The notes under the pieces are model-generated. The model saw only the letters and a program-made list of their open reading frames with translations. It was not told the DNA's origin and did not search any database. Below are positions 59,732-64,000 of a stretch of DNA of 64,000 nucleotides, piece by piece. A program made the translations under genes and the position numbers. How positions within the stretch are numbered: position 1 is the first letter of the stretch; every line of letters starts with the position of its first letter. The stretch is taken from NCBI GenBank assembly GCA_025352125.1, contig JANXTZ010000049.1:1-64000 (forward strand), read 5' to 3'. The stretch comes from Deinococcales bacterium (GTDB lineage: Bacteria; Deinococcota; Deinococci; Deinococcales; JAAFIG01).

Positions 59732-62700
59732 TCACCCAAGATTTGCGTGTCTGGCAGCCTCAAGAATTGCGGCGTTAAATGGATTGCACGTCAGAAAGCT
59801 CTGGCGGTATTCGGGCGGAACTTGATGGTCTGCCACCTCGAGCAACCAGCTCAGGGTTTGCTCGAGAAACGGTTTTGTGTTTTTGTGTTTGTTCGTCTCG
59901 AGTGCGCGGTAATGCGTTACAAGTACTTCGGCGCGTTGAAGATCAGGGTCGTAATCCACTATTAACGCAATCGCTTTCTGGCTAAATTCAAGGGCTTTTT
60001 TGACTTTCCCAAGCTCGAGTTGAAGTTGTGCGCCGCGAGTCAGTGCCAGGATGTGCAAGCCTTTCATGGTTTGCAAACCTGGTTTTGAAAGGGTTTCATC
60101 AATGATTTGCACTTGTGCGTCTGACTTGACGTGCGATAGCAATTCAAGGTGGGTTTTGTACCAACCATACAGATGTTCAGTTTGATTGAGTCCATTCAGT
60201 GCTTGAGCAATAATCTCGCTGGCGTTTTCACCTTGCTCGAGAAGGAACATGGCGGACTCCCGAAAGAGAATGTCCGCAAAATGTCCACTTGCCCGTGGTA
60301 GAACCTGAGCGGTATTGAAGTGGTGTCTGGCTTGCTGGATTGCGCCCAAGATGCGATACAGTTTGGCTAGACGAGCGAGCACCACAAAAACGACAGGGGA
60401 TTGTGACGCTTCGGCTGTTTCTCGAGCCTGATGCGCATACTCCAGGGCTTGGGTGTACTGGTCCAGTTTTAGGTGAGCGGTGCTCAAGGTGGTGTTGGTG
60501 GTGATTGATCCCAAAGTGGTTTCGGTCAGCAAGGTTTCTTGCTTTTTGGCTTCAGACAAATATTTTAGAGCTTCTCGACCACGACCTTGATCCAGCAAGG
60601 TGATACTGAGATTTGAAAGGGCTTGTGACAACGAGGCGGCATCACGGACTTCTCGCAGCATTTCAATGGCTTGTTTGTGCTCTGTTTCAGATTCTTGATA
60701 GCGTCCAAATTCATCGAGTATCGCGGCATGATTGGCAATTCCTAGCGCCAGCTCTCGTTTGGCTTTTGTGATCTCGAGTTCGGGTTTGTGCAGGTCAATG
60801 TTTTGCTGCAAACTCAACGCAGAATACTTATTGGAAAGGGCAATTTGATCTGCCGCCAGCCTGGTTTCACCCTGCATCCAGTAAATGATTCCAAGGTTAT
60901 TTTGGCTGATCGCAACGGCATTGAAGTCCTTGGATATTTCTGAGGCTTCAATTGCTTGAAACGCAATTCTCCTCGCCAGAACAAGCTTGCCTGTGCTGTA
61001 CAAATTATCGCACTCTGCATTTAAAGATTGTGCCCGTTGCAATGAGGTGCTGGAGGTACGGTGCAAGGCTTTAATTACCGCCTCGAGTTTCTCGCCCTGT
61101 TCCATTTCCCGCAGAACGTCTCTCACTTGCTCCCAGCACTCCCAGGCAAGCTCTGGGTTTTTAGCCTGCTCGAGAATCTGGGCGGCTTGCGTGGCGTAAT
61201 TCACGGCTTCTCGCAGTTGATACTGGGTGACAGCTTGCTCAGCCGCGTCTCTCAAAAATGGCACAGCTTTCAGTGATTCACCAGCAGCAATCCAGTGCTG
61301 GGCAATACGGGCTGAATTGCCGTCATGCGCCTCGAGATAGGCTGCCGTACTTTTGTGCACCAGGATTCTGATCGGCACAGGAGTTCCTTCACGGGTTGCC
61401 TCAAAAATCAAATCGTGGGCAAATCGTTCGCCAACCAGCACTTGCGCCAGCCCGAGTTCACTGAGCAACTCGGCGAGGTCAAATGGTTTGATCTCGAGAA
61501 TACTTGCCGCCAGTTCGAGGTTGAAATCCGTTTCGGCAATGGCGGCGACTCGAGCAAGGCGCAAGGCACTTGGACTGAGACGCTCGAGTCGATGACGAAT
61601 CAATGCCCCAATTTTGAGTGGTGGTGGAAAGTGTTGCGGCAGCCCTCGGGTTATTCCATCCGTCTCGAGCAAACTTTTCAGGGTTTCTAAAATGTACATT
61701 GGGTTGCCGCCCGTGTACCGCTCGAGCGACGCGGCAAGTTCGGTCACGCCAAGCAACTCCAGACCGTTCAACAGGGCGCTCAGTTCTTCAGTCTCGAGCG
61801 GTTTGAGGTCAATCAGGATCGTTTCTTGAAGAAGACTCGCTTCAAGGCTTGCCTCGAGTTCGCCCGTGCGGTAGCCAGAGAAGGTCTGGAAAACGGGGTT
61901 CAGTTGCGTTTTCAGGTACTGCCAAAGCTCTAAACTGGCGCTGTCCATAAATTGCAGATCATCTGCCACAATCGCTTGCACTTTAAGGTTGTTGAAGAGT
62001 TCCAAAATTGCCGAAAAGAAGCGAAGTTTTTCGGTGTCCGACCCAATGGCACTTGGCATGTCAGCTTCCAGATCGGGCAATATTCTCGAGATTTCCTGGC
62101 GTACCCATTTGATAGGCTCGAGATTGGTGTGTTGCTCGAGAATCCTTTTCAGTCCACGGGCAGCACTGGCATAGGGCACACCGACATCGCCTGGGCGACC
62201 CTCGAGCATCGCATAGATCGCTTTGGAGGCGACAAAGTCAAGCATCAACCGTGTTTTGCCAACGCCTGGCTCGCCGCGAATGATGATGTTGTTTTTGGCT
62301 GCCCACGCCGTCTCGAGTCGCTCCCATTCGAGTTTGCGCCCTGCCAGTACAGGTGGTCGCAGAATCTGGATTGGAATGCTGACGCGGCTTGCCAGTGTGA
62401 TTTGAGGCAATCCGTCACCGCTCGAGATCAGTTTTGCCAGGTTCTGGGTTTCAGGCAGTGGTTCAACCCCAAGTTGAGTCCCGAGTATCGTTTTACATTG
62501 CTCAAACGCCCGAATCGCGGCTGGGCGGTCCCCCGCCAGGTAATGAAGCCGCATGATTCGCCGGTGTGTGTCTTCCGAGATTGGATCGCGTGCCAAAAGC
62601 TGCTGGCTGCGTCCAAGCGCTTTTTGGTAGTCTCCCGCAGCCTCGAGCAGATTTGCCTCACTGCTCAGGGCTTCACGCCTGCCAGATTCAAGTCTTTCTC

Positions 62701-63133
62701 GAGCCGCCAGCACCCAATCGTTCAAGTCTGGGCAGTCGTCGTAATCGTTGCCTGCCAGCAATTCCCCCTCGAGACTGAGTGCTTTGCCATATTCACTGGT
62801 AAAAATCAGCGATTCAAAACGCACGGCATCTATCGCCAGACTTGGGTCGAGTCGAAGTGGTTCATCGGAAACGATCAAATCTTTTCCGACCGATGTGCGA
62901 AGGCGGTACAAACGTTGCCGCAGGCTGCTGCGTGCCGATTCCTCGGTCGAGTCTGCCCACAACAATCCAGCCAATCTGGAGCGCGAAGTTGCCCCCTCGA
63001 GTGCCAGAAACGCAAACAGAGCCGCCGTTTTACGCTCGAGCCGCACCACCAGATCAGCGCCAACAAGTTGTCCGCGCCCGAAAAGCTCGAGTTTCCAAAC
63101 AGATTGTTGGAGGGATTGTTGCACGGAGGACAT
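59732..63133 (-). CDS. SARP/AfsR-like regulator: winged helix + BTAD + P-loop ATPase + TPR
   Basis: WKLELFGRGQLVGADLVVRLERKTAALFAFLALEGATSRSRLAGLLWAD...SLRQRLYRLR; BTAD LEAAGDYQKALGRSQQLLARDPISEDTHRRIMRLHYLAGDRPAAIRAFEQCKTIL; Walker A RGEPGVGKTRLM; C-terminal TPRs; 1133 aa. Confidence 0.92.
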   Translation of the reverse strand: MSSVQQSLQQSVWKLELFGRGQLVGADLVVRLERKTAALFAFLALEGATSRSRLAGLLWADSTEESARSSLRQRLYRLRTSVGKDLIVSDEPLRLDPSLAIDAVRFESLIFTSEYGKALSLEGELLAGNDYDDCPDLNDWVLAARERLESGRREALSSEANLLEAAGDYQKALGRSQQLLARDPISEDTHRRIMRLHYLAGDRPAAIRAFEQCKTILGTQLGVEPLPETQNLAKLISSGDGLPQITLASRVSIPIQILRPPVLAGRKLEWERLETAWAAKNNIIIRGEPGVGKTRLMLDFVASKAIYAMLEGRPGDVGVPYASAARGLKRILEQHTNLEPIKWVRQEISRILPDLEADMPSAIGSDTEKLRFFSAILELFNNLKVQAIVADDLQFMDSASLELWQYLKTQLNPVFQTFSGYRTGELEASLEASLLQETILIDLKPLETEELSALLNGLELLGVTELAASLERYTGGNPMYILETLKSLLETDGITRGLPQHFPPPLKIGALIRHRLERLSPSALRLARVAAIAETDFNLELAASILEIKPFDLAELLSELGLAQVLVGERFAHDLIFEATREGTPVPIRILVHKSTAAYLEAHDGNSARIAQHWIAAGESLKAVPFLRDAAEQAVTQYQLREAVNYATQAAQILEQAKNPELAWECWEQVRDVLREMEQGEKLEAVIKALHRTSSTSLQRAQSLNAECDNLYSTGKLVLARRIAFQAIEASEISKDFNAVAISQNNLGIIYWMQGETRLAADQIALSNKYSALSLQQNIDLHKPELEITKAKRELALGIANHAAILDEFGRYQESETEHKQAIEMLREVRDAASLSQALSNLSITLLDQGRGREALKYLSEAKKQETLLTETTLGSITTNTTLSTAHLKLDQYTQALEYAHQARETAEASQSPVVFVVLARLAKLYRILGAIQQARHHFNTAQVLPRASGHFADILFRESAMFLLEQGENASEIIAQALNGLNQTEHLYGWYKTHLELLSHVKSDAQVQIIDETLSKPGLQTMKGLHILALTRGAQLQLELGKVKKALEFSQKAIALIVDYDPDLQRAEVLVTHYRALETNKHKNTKPFLEQTLSWLLEVADHQVPPEYRQSFLTCNPFNAAILEAARHANLG

Positions 63134-63170
63134 CGTGACCTTAGTTTACGCCCTGAAGTATTTGAAATAA

Positions 63171-63202
63171 AAAAAGCCCGAGCTTTGACGCTCGAGCCTC
63201 AG
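63171..63202 (-). terminator. Rho-independent terminator
   Basis: Minus strand GGCTCGAGC-gtcaaa-GCTCGGGC-TTTTTTT. Confidence 0.75.
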
Positions 63203-63216
63203 GAAACTTTTTGAGT

Positions 63217-63819
63217 TTATCGTTTTGAAAATGTGTCGGTCAGGGTTTTCAGTGCATCCGCGCCGCGTCCGGTTTTAAATGGGTTGTACGGTTTGTCGTT
63301 CATGATCGCATCGAACATGGCGCGTTGTCCGCCACCAGGACCGTTTGCGCCCGCAGGACGGTTGCCGCCAGTACCGCCAACCCCTGGAAGACGGATTGCG
63401 TTTGTGTTGCCAGCATTTGCGGCGGCTCGAGCCGCCATCTGCTTGCGGCGTTCCTCGTCGCGCTTGAGTTGGGTGTCGTCCATCCATTTCAGTTGCTTGT
63501 CGTTGATGACGGTATCCTCGAGTTTGGTGGTGATCTTGGTGGCATCTTCTGGTTTCAAAACGGCTCGGGTCGTCAGGTCTTTGAGGATGGGCAGTGCCAG
63601 TTTGGCTTGGGCTTTGGTGAATGCCAGACCTTTTTCCTTGTCCACGTCGTTCATCAAATTGACGGTGTTGGTCAGGTCAAACCAGGGTTGGTACTTTTTG
63701 AATTTGGCTTGCATGGCGGGGTTTTGACCAAATCCGCCGCCGGGTGGATTTCCTTGTTGGGCGATTGCCAGGGCAAACAGGCTCGAGATTGCCAGGGTTA
63801 ACAACAATGGTTTTCGCAT
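63217..63819 (-). CDS. Secreted protein of unknown function
   Basis: Signal peptide MRKPLLLTLAISSLFALAIAQQ; start trimmed from the ORF-track start. Confidence 0.7.
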   Translation of the reverse strand: MRKPLLLTLAISSLFALAIAQQGNPPGGGFGQNPAMQAKFKKYQPWFDLTNTVNLMNDVDKEKGLAFTKAQAKLALPILKDLTTRAVLKPEDATKITTKLEDTVINDKQLKWMDDTQLKRDEERRKQMAARAAANAGNTNAIRLPGVGGTGGNRPAGANGPGGGQRAMFDAIMNDKPYNPFKTGRGADALKTLTDTFSKR

Positions 63820-63898
63820 AAAACACTCCTTTAAAATAGTCCTACTCGAGGGTTCCCGTGTATGTTGTACACGACCCTCATGCAGATTTGACGAAGAT

Positions 63899-64000
63899 TT
63901 ACTCGTAACGCAAACTTTCCACGGGGTCGAGTTTGGCGGCTTGAGAGGCTGGGTAATAGCCGAAGAAAATTCCGACGGCGGCACTGAAACCGAATGCCAG
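63899..64000 (-). CDS. C-terminus of an FtsX/MacB-like ABC permease (partial)
   Basis: Reverse complement ends [33 protein letters not shown]. Confidence 0.75.
   Translation of the reverse strand: MAFGFSAAVGIFFGYYPASQAAKLDPVESLRYE

Noticed and set aside
61952-63214. 420-aa plus-strand ORF
   Set aside because: Antisense to the well-supported SARP/ATPase regulator; no recognisable domains.
63845-63882. Imperfect inverted repeat GAGGGT..CGTGTA/TACACG..CCCTC
   Set aside because: Could be a terminator for the partial permease gene but the stem is interrupted and lacks a T-run; not strong enough to annotate.
1-64000. CTCGAG as a DNA-uptake sequence
   Set aside because: The motif is self-complementary and often isolated within genes with no longer conserved extension seen; a HIP1-like palindrome is the simpler description, though uptake is not formally excluded.

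Overview
This 64-kb bacterial window is densely coded and moderate in GC. The taxon is not fixed by the sequence; a Deinococcota-like origin is only an inference, from the bacilliredoxin-like protein, PdxST and BTAD regulators. Recognisable content: an alpha-2-macroglobulin; an osmoprotectant ABC operon; tRNA-Ala(CGC); a GH42 beta-galactosidase; dxs; an HD-GYP protein; a sugar-type ABC importer joined to mtnK-mtnA-aldolase/SDR with divergent dhaKL (a probable 5-methylthioribose/5-deoxyribose DHAP-shunt locus); HtrA; a MutS-like ATPase; pdxS-pdxT; and a 50.4-63.1 kb minus-strand block of secreted or lipoprotein repeat proteins ending at a large SARP/BTAD-ATPase-TPR regulator. The most interesting observations are: (1) the palindrome CTCGAG is extremely over-represented across almost the whole window, like a HIP1-type highly iterated palindrome, and is locally absent from a few segments that look foreign; (2) unannotated mini-ORFs of 33, 48 and 51 aa lie beside BTAD/TPR regulators; (3) an exact 22-nt promoter element occurs twice, with SARP-like architecture (two heptamers at 11-bp period, then a -10-like hexamer 9 bp downstream). 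Together these suggest a candidate peptide/SARP regulatory system. All calls come from reading the sequence and the supplied ORF track; no database search was run.
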